Below are positions 23,631-33,083 of a stretch of DNA of 64,000 nt, one piece after another (positions within the stretch are counted from its first letter, which is position 1; each line of letters starts with the position of its first letter). This stretch comes from Vallitalea sp. (lineage in GTDB: Bacteria > Bacillota > Clostridia > Lachnospirales > Vallitaleaceae), in NCBI GenBank assembly GCA_025210235.1, contig JAOASG010000016.1, positions 62,001 to 126,000 of the forward strand, in the 5' to 3' direction. Under the pieces are notes generated by a model. That model saw nothing but the letters and a program-made list of their open reading frames with translations. It was not told the DNA's origin and made no database searches. The translations under genes were made by a program, and so were the position numbers.

Positions 23631-25073
23631 ATGGCAGGAATAGGTTATGAGCTGAAAAATATTTTTAAAGAAGAAAGTATTTCAAGACTTGTAGGGGGGA
23701 TTACTTATAGTGTTCTTGTTACTATTGGACCTACAATAATAGTAATTGTAACTATTATTATTCTGTATTTAATGCTTGGTTTTTTATCAGTTTCTTATAC
23801 CCAAAGAGAGTTGCTATCATCAACCATATTATATGGATTTATATTTTCTCTTCTTATGACATCAGCTTTTAATGGAGTAATGTCCCGTTACATTGCAGAT
23901 AAGATCTATGAAGAAAAATATGATGATATTTTACCATCTTTTTATACTGGAGTTTTTTTAAATACATTATTGGGTTCGATTTTTGGAATACCATTTATAA
24001 TAAGATTAATAATTATAGGAGAAGTTGACCCAATATTTTCTTTTGTATCATACTGTTTTTTTATAGTATTGATTATCTCTTTTTATTCTATGATCTATTT
24101 ATCTGCTACGAAAGATTATAAAATAATAGCATTATATTATTTTATTGGAATGATAATAGCTTTTGTTTTGGCACATCTATTTTATATAGTTGGATTAAGC
24201 ACGATAAAATCAATTTTATATGGAATAACAATAGGTTTTTTAGTAATTTCTTCATTGGAGTTTTCTTATATGAGAAAGTATTTTGGAAAGAATAGTGGAA
24301 ATTATAAGGATTGTTTGCATTACTTTATTGATCACAAAAACATATGTTTATGTAGTTTTTTCTATATATTGGGACTTTATATACATAATTTTGTTTTTTG
24401 GACTCATCCATCCCGTATTATTGTTGCGAATAGTTATGTTAGTATGCAAAGTTATGATATGGCATCTTGCCTTGCTATGTTCACAAATATATCAACTATT
24501 ATAATATTTACCGTAATGGCAGAAACCAAATTTCATAGTAAGTATCAAAAGTTTAACGAGTCAGTTATTGGTAATAAATTAAATGAGATTACTAGGACTA
24601 AGAAAAGTATGTTTAGACTATTAATTCAACAAATTAGTTATTTAGTTGGGATTCAAGGTATTATAACGACAACTATTTTCTTGATTGCAATTATAGTTTT
24701 ACCAATTTTAGGTTTTGGAGGAAGTGTACTGATAATATATCCAACTTTGGTATGTGCTTTCTTAGCAATATTTTTGATGTATTGTAATATAATATTTATG
24801 TTTTACTTCAATGATAATAAAGGGGCTATGTATACAAGTATAATTTTTTGTATTTGTGTTTTAATAGGAAGCATTTATTCTATAACTTTATCTGAATCTT
24901 TATATGGTTTAGGTGCATTTTTTGGAGCTTTTATAGGATGGACATTTAGTTTCTTTAGAATAAAATATATTGAAAAACATTTTGATGAGCACATCTTCTG
25001 CATAACAGATATTCTAAAGAAAAAATCAGGCGAAGTACCTGAGTCGAGAGTATATATTAGAGAAGCTAGGTGA
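23631..25073 (+). CDS. pelG: PelG, Pel polysaccharide transporter
   Basis: This 480-residue protein has about 12 membrane helices and begins with MAGIGYELKNIFKEES, the highly conserved PelG N-terminus. PelG is a MOP-superfamily membrane protein that moves the growing polymer across the membrane together with PelF. The ATG at 23631 follows AAGAGAGGTG, 14 bp after pelF. No outer-membrane PelB/PelC genes are present, as expected for a single-membrane cell. Confidence 0.92.
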   Translation: MAGIGYELKNIFKEESISRLVGGITYSVLVTIGPTIIVIVTIIILYLMLGFLSVSYTQRELLSSTILYGFIFSLLMTSAFNGVMSRYIADKIYEEKYDDILPSFYTGVFLNTLLGSIFGIPFIIRLIIIGEVDPIFSFVSYCFFIVLIISFYSMIYLSATKDYKIIALYYFIGMIIAFVLAHLFYIVGLSTIKSILYGITIGFLVISSLEFSYMRKYFGKNSGNYKDCLHYFIDHKNICLCSFFYILGLYIHNFVFWTHPSRIIVANSYVSMQSYDMASCLAMFTNISTIIIFTVMAETKFHSKYQKFNESVIGNKLNEITRTKKSMFRLLIQQISYLVGIQGIITTTIFLIAIIVLPILGFGGSVLIIYPTLVCAFLAIFLMYCNIIFMFYFNDNKGAMYTSIIFCICVLIGSIYSITLSESLYGLGAFFGAFIGWTFSFFRIKYIEKHFDEHIFCITDILKKKSGEVPESRVYIREAR

Positions 25074-25078
25074 TTAAT

Positions 25079-25762
25079 ATGATTAAATACAAGTATCCAT
25101 TAAATAAGCTAGATAATTATTTTTTGAATTACAATGAAATAACTAAGGACACCGAATATACATTGTTTGATATAGATGCCAAAGAGCTTATAACAACAAA
25201 TAGAATTGATCTAGTTGTTAAATATTATTATATTGAGTGTAGGGAAAAAAACAATAACTTTGAATTTGCTAAAGAATTATACATAAAACACATTGAAGCA
25301 TTTTCGGATGGTACTTTTTCAGAACAAGGAAATTCTAATAAAAATTCAATAGAAAAATATTTACAAGTGTTTAATAGTCTAATAGATGACTTTAAAATAA
25401 ATGGTTATAAGGAAGATATATCTATTATTCCAATAGGAAAAAATTATGCATTACTTGACGGTTCTCATAGAACAGCTTGTGCAGCATATTTTAATCAAAA
25501 GATTAAGGTAATACAATTTAACCATCTTTTTGTAGATTATGGATTTAACTTTTTTAGAAAAAGATTATTAGATGATATTTATCTAGATTTTATAGCAAAG
25601 GAATATGCAATTATTAAGGATGATTTGGATTTTACTTATTCTAAAAAAGACGGTTTTATAGCTGATTATAATTGTAGGGTTAGATATATTGGTAGAAAGA
25701 TTAGATATATATATAGAGTGTTTATTAATTATATTAAATATATAATAGGAAAACCTATTTAG
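25079..25762 (+). CDS. ParB/sulfiredoxin-fold-like protein in the Pel operon
   Basis: This 227-residue soluble protein has a central region IPIGKNYALLDGSHRTACAAY (about 120-140) that resembles the nucleotide-binding loop of ParB/Srx-like folds (hydrophobic strand, DG-HR, small helix). The N-terminal third contains a DIDAKEL segment, and the C-terminus is strongly basic (YIGRKIRYIYRVF). The ATG at 25079 follows TAGGTG, five bases after the pelG stop, so it is probably co-transcribed. Relatives occur in sugar-polymer clusters with no firm role; a kinase or ATP-dependent modification function would be a guess. Confidence 0.45.
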   Translation: MIKYKYPLNKLDNYFLNYNEITKDTEYTLFDIDAKELITTNRIDLVVKYYYIECREKNNNFEFAKELYIKHIEAFSDGTFSEQGNSNKNSIEKYLQVFNSLIDDFKINGYKEDISIIPIGKNYALLDGSHRTACAAYFNQKIKVIQFNHLFVDYGFNFFRKRLLDDIYLDFIAKEYAIIKDDLDFTYSKKDGFIADYNCRVRYIGRKIRYIYRVFINYIKYIIGKPI

Positions 25763-25794
25763 ATATGTATAGATTTTTTAATGAGGTGTAGGGT

Positions 25795-26856
25795 ATGAGC
25801 GTTAGTATTATAGTTCCAATATATAATGCAGAAAAATATTTAGAGAGATGTTTGGATAGTTTATTATCACAAACGTATAAAGATATTGAAATAATATTAA
25901 TTGATGATGGGTCTACTGATAGTTCTCCATTAATATGCGATAGATACAAGAAAAAATATAAGAAAATAAAGGTGTTACATAGTAAAAATAATGGACAAAG
26001 TATAGCAAGAAATATAGGGATGAATTTAGCTACAGGTAAATATATTTGTTTTGTGGATGCAGATGATATTTTAACCAAAGATTCAATAGAGCGTTTAATA
26101 GTAATTGCAGAAATAGGAGATTATGATATTGTATGTGGTAACTATTTTAGAGTAGATAAAGAGATAAAAGTATCTAGCAATTTATTTACAACGGGTAAAA
26201 TAGATAAATATGGTTGTAAAGAAGATAAAAAAAGATACCATCAATTAAAAACAACAAGTTTATTTGGTTATGTTTGGGGAAAGATGTACAAAAGTTCATT
26301 TATTCAGGAGCATAAGTTAAAGTTTAATATTAGTAATGAGATATTTATGGAAGATACTTTATTTAACCTGAAGACTTTTTCATTTAATCCCAAGTATTAT
26401 GTACTAAATGAGCCTATATATTATTATTATATTTACAAAACATCAACATCTAATAAATCAGAGGATATAACTACAAAAGCAATAAATATGTTACAAGACT
26501 ACAATTATTTTTTATTAAAAGAACAAAAATATGATGATAACATTGATTTGTTTGTTCCGTTAGCTTGCCGTGTATTTTGTTGGGTTATTATAAAGAAAAT
26601 ATTTGTAGATGGAGTATCTTTTTATAAGATACGTAATATAATTAAAGATTTTATGAGTAATGATTTCATTAAAGTTTTGTTTTTTCATAAAAGAGCATAT
26701 TCGGTTTTATCAGATGTACCAAGTACATCACAAAAGATGTTTTATAATTTATGTATTTTTTGTTTTAGATTTAAGTTATATAATCTATTATCATTTATAT
26801 TTATTTGTATATACCCTTTAGCTAGAATATATATTAATAAAATTGTAAAGAGATAA
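25795..26856 (+). CDS. GT2 glycosyltransferase
   Basis: This 353-residue protein has an N-terminal GT-A domain (VSIIVPIYNAEKYL, IDDGSTDSS, metal-binding DADD near residue 84), a domain with WGKMY and MEDTLF that is common in EpsJ/WcaA-type enzymes, and hydrophobic C-terminal helices that may attach it to the membrane. The ATG at 25795 follows ATGAGGTG. It begins a GT2-flippase-GT2 set downstream of the Pel genes and may belong to a second surface glycan or to modification of Pel. The donor sugar cannot be predicted. Confidence 0.85.
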   Translation: MSVSIIVPIYNAEKYLERCLDSLLSQTYKDIEIILIDDGSTDSSPLICDRYKKKYKKIKVLHSKNNGQSIARNIGMNLATGKYICFVDADDILTKDSIERLIVIAEIGDYDIVCGNYFRVDKEIKVSSNLFTTGKIDKYGCKEDKKRYHQLKTTSLFGYVWGKMYKSSFIQEHKLKFNISNEIFMEDTLFNLKTFSFNPKYYVLNEPIYYYYIYKTSTSNKSEDITTKAINMLQDYNYFLLKEQKYDDNIDLFVPLACRVFCWVIIKKIFVDGVSFYKIRNIIKDFMSNDFIKVLFFHKRAYSVLSDVPSTSQKMFYNLCIFCFRFKLYNLLSFIFICIYPLARIYINKIVKR

Positions 26857-26880
26857 GAATTAGAAAAAGAGGTATTTGCC

Positions 26881-28425
26881 ATGAATACTGATTCAAGAGA
26901 AGTCAATTCTATAAGAAATTTTATTGTAGGAACTACTAATCAATTTTTTTTTCTGTTATTAAATTTTATAGTAAAAACAGTATTTATTAAAACTTTAGGA
27001 ACTCAGTTTCTTGGTATTAATGGACTATTTTCAAATATATTTGTTTTGTTATCCTTTGCAGAATTTGGTATAGGATATGTTATGGTATATAGTCTATATG
27101 AACCAATAGCTAAAAAAGATACAAAAAAAATAATATCTATATATCAATTCTTTAAGAAAATATATTTAAGTATGGCATTTATTATGATGTTTATAGGCTT
27201 ATTAATAATACCATTACTTAAATATATAATTAATACAGAAGTAACAATGACTAACTTAAAATTATATTATATATTATTTTTATTTAGGATAACTCTTTCT
27301 AATATATTTATATATAAATCATACTTAATAATTGCGGACCAAAGAAAATATATAGTGTGGTTAAATCAATTGATTATTGAGAGTTTATCTTTTTTACTTC
27401 AGATTGTTTTTCTTTTATATACTAGAAATTATATTGTATATTTATTAATCGATATAATAAAGATCATACTAGTTAGCATTTTTATATCAAGAAAAGAAAA
27501 AAAACTATACCCATTTATTAATAAGAAGGATATAACAGGCAAGATAACTTGGCATGAAAAGAAAGAAATATTAAAGAAAATAGAAGATGTATTTATTTAT
27601 AAGTTTGCAAGGGCTTTGATTACTGGGACAGATAATATAATTATCTCAATAATGGTAGGAACAATATGGGTAGGGTATTATTCTAACTATAATTTAATTA
27701 TTACTGGCGTGGTAAGTTTAGTTTCAATGTTTTATAATGCAATCACAGCTAGTGTTGGTAACCTAATTGTTAAGGAAAAAGTTATAAAGCAATATAAGAT
27801 ATTTAAAATTACTGAATTAATTAATAATTGGATATCCGGCTTTACTACAACTTGTTTATTTATCTTATTACAAGATTTTATTACTTTGTGGATTGGTAAA
27901 GAATATTTATTTAATACTAGAATAGTAATGGTTATAGTTTTTAATTATTATTTGATTTGTGGAAGAAATACGATCAAAGTATTTAGAGTTGCGGCTGGAA
28001 TGTTTGAAAAGGTTAAATACTTTATGTGTGTTGCTGCTGTTTTGAATATATTTTTATCTATTTTACTAGGTAAAGAGTTTGGGATTTTTGGAATTTTATT
28101 GGCTACAATAGTTACCACTTTATCTACGTATTATTGGTATGAAGCAAAATTGTTAATGAAACAAAAATTTGGTTTATCTTTTATTATATATTTTAGGAGC
28201 CAAATTAAAGGAGTCATCTATACTATAATAAGTATATTTTTAACATCTATATGTGTTAGTTGGATAGAAAATGTTTCGATTGGAACATTTATAATTAAAA
28301 TTTTAGTATTACTAATTGTTCCAAATATATTTTATTTTTTTGTTTTCAAAAATGAAAAAGAGTTTGATGATATTATTAAATTAGTAGCTAGAAATTCTAA
28401 ATATATTAAAGATGCAATAAATTAG
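26881..28425 (+). CDS. Wzx-like polysaccharide flippase
   Basis: This 514-residue protein has 12-14 membrane helices in the MOP/MATE-like pattern of oligosaccharide flippases, with the early motif GTQFLGINGLFSN and the central IMVGTIWVGYYSNYN typical of Wzx-type transporters in Firmicutes. It moves lipid-linked repeat units to the outer face. The ATG at 26881 follows AAAGAGG. No Wzy polymerase gene is nearby, so it could export a single oligosaccharide unit, or the polymerase may lie elsewhere. Confidence 0.8.
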   Translation: MNTDSREVNSIRNFIVGTTNQFFFLLLNFIVKTVFIKTLGTQFLGINGLFSNIFVLLSFAEFGIGYVMVYSLYEPIAKKDTKKIISIYQFFKKIYLSMAFIMMFIGLLIIPLLKYIINTEVTMTNLKLYYILFLFRITLSNIFIYKSYLIIADQRKYIVWLNQLIIESLSFLLQIVFLLYTRNYIVYLLIDIIKIILVSIFISRKEKKLYPFINKKDITGKITWHEKKEILKKIEDVFIYKFARALITGTDNIIISIMVGTIWVGYYSNYNLIITGVVSLVSMFYNAITASVGNLIVKEKVIKQYKIFKITELINNWISGFTTTCLFILLQDFITLWIGKEYLFNTRIVMVIVFNYYLICGRNTIKVFRVAAGMFEKVKYFMCVAAVLNIFLSILLGKEFGIFGILLATIVTTLSTYYWYEAKLLMKQKFGLSFIIYFRSQIKGVIYTIISIFLTSICVSWIENVSIGTFIIKILVLLIVPNIFYFFVFKNEKEFDDIIKLVARNSKYIKDAIN

Positions 28426-28477
28426 ATTATTAAATATTACAATTAATTAGAAGATTAAATAATATGTAGGTGATGAA

Positions 28478-29464
28478 ATGATAGATATAAGTATAGTTAT
28501 TCCGGTATATAATGTAGAAAAGTATTTACATAGATGTATTTGTTCTGTACTGAAACAAACTTTTGCCAATTACGAAATAATATTAGTAGATGATGGATCA
28601 ACAGATAATAGTGGAAGTATATGTGATGAATATAAAAGGAAAGATTCTAGAATAAAAGTGATTCATAAAAAGAATCGAGGATTATCAGCAGCTAGAAATA
28701 CAGGAATAGAAAATGCAAAAAGTGAATTCATAACATTTATAGATAGTGACGATTTTATACATCCAAAAATGCTAGAGATTTTGCATTGTAATATTATATC
28801 TTATAAAGCTGATGTTTCAATTATAAATTATCAAAAAGTATATGAAAACGAAAAAATAACTATGATTGATTTAAGTGAAAATAGTATAACATTATATAAT
28901 AATATTGACGGGACAAAAAGAATTGTTGAAAAAAGTGAAAGAAACATGATAGTTGCTTGGGGTAAATTGTATAGATTAAATTTATTTAGTGATATTAAAT
29001 ATCCTATAGACAAGCTTCATGAAGATGAATTTGTAACGTATAAATTATTGTATAAGTCTTCTAAAACAGTTGTGTCTGATGCAAAATTATATTTTTACTT
29101 TCAGAGGGATAATAGTATTACAGGAAATAAGTATAGTATTAAAAGGTTGGAAAAATTAGATGCACTAGAAGAAGCAATTCACTTTTTTGAAGAAAAAAAC
29201 AAACAAGAGTTAATCTATTTGGCTTGCTATAGATATTTATTAAACATACAAATTGCTTATTATAAAGTTAAATATGAAATGAACAATGAAGAAATTTTGG
29301 ACAAATTAAAAATAAAATATAAAAACGAATTTCGTATATTGTCACGAAATCTTAAGCGTGTCAATTTGTTCAAGAAATTATTATTAAGATTTTTTTATTT
29401 AGTACCTAATATAGTGTGTATAATTATTAGAGCATTTTATAATATAAGAATTAATGAAAGATGA
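28478..29464 (+). CDS. GT2 glycosyltransferase
   Basis: This 328-residue GT-A enzyme has ISIVIPVYNVEKYLHRC at the N-terminus, VDDGSTDNSG, DSDD as the metal site (about residue 88), WGKLYRLNLF, and HEDEFVTYKL, which supplies the probable catalytic acidic residues. A basic, hydrophobic C-terminus suggests membrane association. The ATG at 28478 follows GTAGGTGATG. It is the last gene of the polysaccharide region, followed by a 458-bp gap. Confidence 0.85.
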   Translation: MIDISIVIPVYNVEKYLHRCICSVLKQTFANYEIILVDDGSTDNSGSICDEYKRKDSRIKVIHKKNRGLSAARNTGIENAKSEFITFIDSDDFIHPKMLEILHCNIISYKADVSIINYQKVYENEKITMIDLSENSITLYNNIDGTKRIVEKSERNMIVAWGKLYRLNLFSDIKYPIDKLHEDEFVTYKLLYKSSKTVVSDAKLYFYFQRDNSITGNKYSIKRLEKLDALEEAIHFFEEKNKQELIYLACYRYLLNIQIAYYKVKYEMNNEEILDKLKIKYKNEFRILSRNLKRVNLFKKLLLRFFYLVPNIVCIIIRAFYNIRINER

Positions 29465-29828
29465 AAATATAACACTAAATAATATCTAAAAATACACTTG
29501 TAAAATGCAGTAATATAAAAGATTTATATGGTACGAAAGTTAAATAAATAATATAATAATTACGACAAATGAATTTTATAGAAAAATATTATGCAGAATA
29601 AAATTTGAACATACACCTTATAGTATAGAGTTTTTTAGTCAAAGCTATGCTATATGGTTTTGTTGTAATGGGATTAAACAACTATTAAAAGATAAATATT
29701 GTATTTGAATTATGCAATAAGTGTTATAAGCAAGAGGCTTGCCGTAATAATGAATAAAGAAGGTGGATGTAATTTTTGCATATAGTAACATTAATAGTTT
29801 GCAGTTATAAAGTGGTAAATAAAAATTC
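29465..29828. other. AT-rich gap with no recognised gene
   Basis: The stretch between the last glycosyltransferase and the liv promoter has no frame with a credible ribosome binding site. A minus-strand frame that crosses into livK is an antisense shadow. No strong terminator was seen. It marks the boundary between the polysaccharide region and the transport operon. Confidence 0.5.
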
Positions 29829-29857
29829 TTGCAATTGAAAGAGATACAATGTATAAT
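29829..29857 (+). promoter_or_regulatory. Promoter of the liv operon
   Basis: TTGCAA at 29829-29834, a 17-bp spacer and TATAAT at 29852-29857 lie about 66 bp before the livK start. This is a near-consensus housekeeping promoter. Confidence 0.65.
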
Positions 29858-29922
29858 TGCATATATGATGTAACTGTAAATATCATAAAGACTAAAAACA
29901 TACATAAATGGGAGGGCATAAA

Positions 29923-31137
29923 ATGAAAAAAAATATATTAATGGTGATAAGTTTATTTTGCTTGTTATTTGTACTTGGAGGGTGCATGGATAAACCTGCA
30001 GACAATAAAGAAGATCAAAGTGATGCAAAAGTTAATTCTAAAAAAGAAGATTCTAAAAAGGAAGAAAAAAGCAATTCAACAAAAGAAGAAGTAGTAAAAA
30101 TTGGTCTAATTACAGCTGAAACAGGTGATATTGCTCAATATGGTATGGCTGTAGAAAATGCGGTTAAACTTGCTGCTGAAGAAATTAATGAAGCAGGTGG
30201 TATTGATGGAAAACAAATAAAATTAGTTATATATGATAATAAAGGTGATGCTCAAGAAAGTGTTACTTTATTTAGAAGACTTGTTAATAATGATAAAATT
30301 GATGCATTAGTAGGTCCTGTTATTAGTGGAACAACTTTGGCTGTTGCACCATTAGCAGAGCAAAGTAAAATTCCTATGATTACACCTACTGCGACAGCCT
30401 TAAATGTAACTCCAGATTATGAATACGTTTTTCGTGCATGTTATACAGATCCATATCAAGGAACAATACTTGCAAAATACGCTCTTAAAGAATTACAAGC
30501 TAAGAATATAGCAGTTTTATATAATGCTGGTAGTGATTATTCTGTAGGTCTTGCGGAAGTGTTTAAAAAAGTTGCAGAAGAAGGTGGAGCCAAAATTGTA
30601 GATTTTGAAGGCTACACTAAAGATGATGTTGATTTTAACGCTGTCCTTACAAATGTAAAAAATAATAATCCAGATGTTATTTTTATTCCTGATTATTATA
30701 ATAAAGTTGGGGTTATTGCAACAACTATTAAAGAATTGGGTATTAAAGCTACATTACTTGGGCCAGATGGATGGGATGGTGTTCAAGAAGAATATATTGA
30801 TATGGTTGAAGGTGGTTACTTTGGAAATCATTTTTATGCTGGTGATGAAAGTAAAATTGTTCAAGATTTTGTTTCAGCATATAAGAATAAATTCTCAGAA
30901 ACACCAAATGCTTTAGCTGCATTAGGTTATGATGCTATGAAAATTATGGCAAATGCTATTGATCAGGCAGATTCTACTAATAATGAAAAGATATTAGAGA
31001 AGTTAAAGGAAACTTCTATAAAATTAGCTACTGGTCATATAACTTTTGATTCAAACGGTGATACTACAAAGAGTGTATCTATAATTAAAATTGAAAATGG
31101 AGAGTTGAAATTTGAGACTCAATTTAATGATAAATAA
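29923..31137 (+). CDS. livK: LivK, branched-chain amino-acid binding lipoprotein
   Basis: The ATG at 29923 (MKKNILMVIS) follows GGGAGGG; the upstream ATG at 29908 lies before that site. The lipoprotein signal ends in LGGC, giving a lipidated cysteine near residue 20, followed by a lysine/aspartate-rich linker and a type-I periplasmic-binding fold (IGLITAETGDIAQYG, VGPVISGTTLAVAPLAE, GYDAMKIMANAI). It binds leucine/isoleucine/valine or related compounds at the cell surface for the permease encoded next. A hairpin with a T-rich tail follows the gene and may lower transcription of the downstream genes. Confidence 0.9.
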   Translation: MKKNILMVISLFCLLFVLGGCMDKPADNKEDQSDAKVNSKKEDSKKEEKSNSTKEEVVKIGLITAETGDIAQYGMAVENAVKLAAEEINEAGGIDGKQIKLVIYDNKGDAQESVTLFRRLVNNDKIDALVGPVISGTTLAVAPLAEQSKIPMITPTATALNVTPDYEYVFRACYTDPYQGTILAKYALKELQAKNIAVLYNAGSDYSVGLAEVFKKVAEEGGAKIVDFEGYTKDDVDFNAVLTNVKNNNPDVIFIPDYYNKVGVIATTIKELGIKATLLGPDGWDGVQEEYIDMVEGGYFGNHFYAGDESKIVQDFVSAYKNKFSETPNALAALGYDAMKIMANAIDQADSTNNEKILEKLKETSIKLATGHITFDSNGDTTKSVSIIKIENGELKFETQFNDK

Positions 31138-31171
31138 ATCATATAATTTCTCAAACTATACTTATTATTTG

Positions 31172-31195
31172 GGAGGGTAAAAAGCCCTCCTTTCT
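31172..31195 (+). terminator. Intercistronic hairpin between livK and livH
   Basis: GGAGGG (31172-31177) pairs with CCCTCC (31185-31190), followed by TTTCTTT. A leaky terminator here would give more binding protein than permease, a common arrangement in ABC importers. Confidence 0.7.
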
Positions 31196-31218
31196 TTGAA
31201 TCTGAAAGAGGTGATGAA

Positions 31219-32094
31219 GTGAATTTTTTACAACAATTGTTTAATGGAATTCATGTTGGTAGTATTTATGCGTTAATAGCATTAGGATATACGATGGTAT
31301 ATGGTATTGTTAAATTAATTAACTTTGCACATGGGGATATTTTAATGATTGGTTCTTATTTTGCTTTAATAGCAATTTCAATGTTAGGGTTACCTTTTTG
31401 GATGGTAATTATCATATCAATGTTAGTTTGTGCAATGATTGGAATTATGATTGATCAAATAGCTTACAAACCTTTAAGGGATGCGCCAAGAATATCAGCT
31501 CTTATAACATCGTTGGGAATGAGTTTGTTTCTAGAAAATTTATTTGCAGCGATTTATAAACCACAATCAAGAAAATTTCCTAGTTTAATCAAAGGGAGAT
31601 TAGAAATAGGGGACTTGCATATTAAAAACATTACAATTGTAACGATTATAATTGCAATCATATGTATGATTTTGCTTGAATTTATTGTCTCAAAGACAAA
31701 GACGGGTAAAGCTATGCGAGCAGTATCAGAAGATAAACCTGCCGCAAGACTTATGGGTATTAATGTAAATCGAATTATTGCTATTACATTTGCTATTGGT
31801 ACAGCACTTGGAGCAATAGGAGGAATTCTTTATAGTAGTGGTATTGCTTTGCAGATAAATCCATTAATGGGAGTTACACCAGGATTGAAAGCTTTTATTG
31901 CAGCGGTATTAGGTGGGATAGGTATTATACCAGGTGCAATGTTGGGTGGATTTGCAATTGGATTGGTAGAAAGCCTTACAAAAGCTTATATTTCTAGTGC
32001 ATGGTCTGATGGAGTTGTATACGGAATTTTAATTATAGTATTATTATTTAAACCTTCTGGTATACTTGGTAAAAATGTAAAAGAGAAAGTATAG
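31219..32094 (+). CDS. livH: LivH, branched-chain amino-acid permease
   Basis: This 291-residue protein has eight predicted membrane helices and the LivH motifs NGIHVGSIYALIALGYTMVYG and KLINFAHGDI at the N-terminus, with AAVLGGIGIIPGAMLGG near residue 230. It pairs with LivM to form the channel. It starts with GTG at 31219 after AGAGGTGATG. It is directly followed by livM. Confidence 0.92.
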   Translation: MNFLQQLFNGIHVGSIYALIALGYTMVYGIVKLINFAHGDILMIGSYFALIAISMLGLPFWMVIIISMLVCAMIGIMIDQIAYKPLRDAPRISALITSLGMSLFLENLFAAIYKPQSRKFPSLIKGRLEIGDLHIKNITIVTIIIAIICMILLEFIVSKTKTGKAMRAVSEDKPAARLMGINVNRIIAITFAIGTALGAIGGILYSSGIALQINPLMGVTPGLKAFIAAVLGGIGIIPGAMLGGFAIGLVESLTKAYISSAWSDGVVYGILIIVLLFKPSGILGKNVKEKV

Positions 32095-32103
32095 GTGATG
32101 ATC

Positions 32104-33060
32104 ATGAATATGAAAAAAACTTTAAATAATTATGCAGTTAATTTAATCTGTGTTGTTAGTATATATTTAATTATTTACATATTAATTAAGAATGGTGTTA
32201 TTAATTCTTATTATGAATCAGTTATAATTTTCATCTGTATCAATATTATTCTAGCTACAAGTTTAAATTTAACCACTGGTTTTTTAGGACAGTTAGCTCT
32301 AGGACATGCAGGGTTTGTTGCTGTTGGTGCTTATACATCTGCTTTGTTTACAAAAACAGTTAAATTACCTTTTTTAGAATTTCCTATAGCTTTACTTATA
32401 GGTGGAATTGTAGCAGCAATTTTTGGAATTGCTATTGGTATTCCTGCCCTTCGACTTAGAGGGGATTATCTAGCTATTATAACTCTTGCTTTTAGTGAAA
32501 TGATAAGAGTATTTATCGTTAATTCCAAATTTACAGGTGGTGCTAGAGGGCTATCAGGCATTCCGTTTTTAAGTAATTTCACTAATGTATTTTTTATTAC
32601 AGTAATTATAATAACTATCTTATTTTTATTAATTCGTTCAAGGCATGGTAGAGCAATGATTTCTATCAGAGAAGACGAAATTGCTTCCGAAGCAATGGGG
32701 ATTTCATCTACATATTATAAAATACTTGGGTTTACCATTTCGGCTTTTTTTGCGGGAATAGGTGGAGGTATATTTGCTCATTATATTACCATGCTAGAAG
32801 CTAGGAAATTTAACTTTATGTATTCAGTTGAAATATTAATCATTGTTGTGTTTGGAGGTATGGGTAGTTTTACTGGTTCAATTATAGCTGCTATTGTCTT
32901 GACTATTTTTAATGAGGCATTAAGAGATTTTTCTATCTATCGTATAATAGCATATTCAATATTATTAGTAATAATTATGATATTTAAACCTGGAGGATTA
33001 CTTGGTAGATATGAATTTTCAATAAGTAGAGTATTTAATAAAATCAGATTTAATAAGTAA
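32104..33060 (+). CDS. livM: LivM, branched-chain amino-acid permease
   Basis: This protein of about 318 residues has the LivM helices and motifs GFLGQLALGHAGFVAVGAY, LRGDYLAIITLAF and FGGMGSFTGSIIAA. Several start codons are clustered at 32095-32110; ATG at 32104 gives the best spacing from AGGTG at 32093-32097. It forms the membrane pore with LivH. Confidence 0.92.
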   Translation: MNMKKTLNNYAVNLICVVSIYLIIYILIKNGVINSYYESVIIFICINIILATSLNLTTGFLGQLALGHAGFVAVGAYTSALFTKTVKLPFLEFPIALLIGGIVAAIFGIAIGIPALRLRGDYLAIITLAFSEMIRVFIVNSKFTGGARGLSGIPFLSNFTNVFFITVIIITILFLLIRSRHGRAMISIREDEIASEAMGISSTYYKILGFTISAFFAGIGGGIFAHYITMLEARKFNFMYSVEILIIVVFGGMGSFTGSIIAAIVLTIFNEALRDFSIYRIIAYSILLVIIMIFKPGGLLGRYEFSISRVFNKIRFNK

Positions 33061-33083
33061 TTTGCAAAGGAGGTAGTAGGGCT

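Noticed and set aside
29645..30028. 127-codon minus-strand frame over the livK start region
   Set aside because: It overlaps the livK promoter, ribosome binding site and lipoprotein signal sequence, has low-complexity Tyr/Ile/Leu-rich content, and shows no domain or ribosome binding site.
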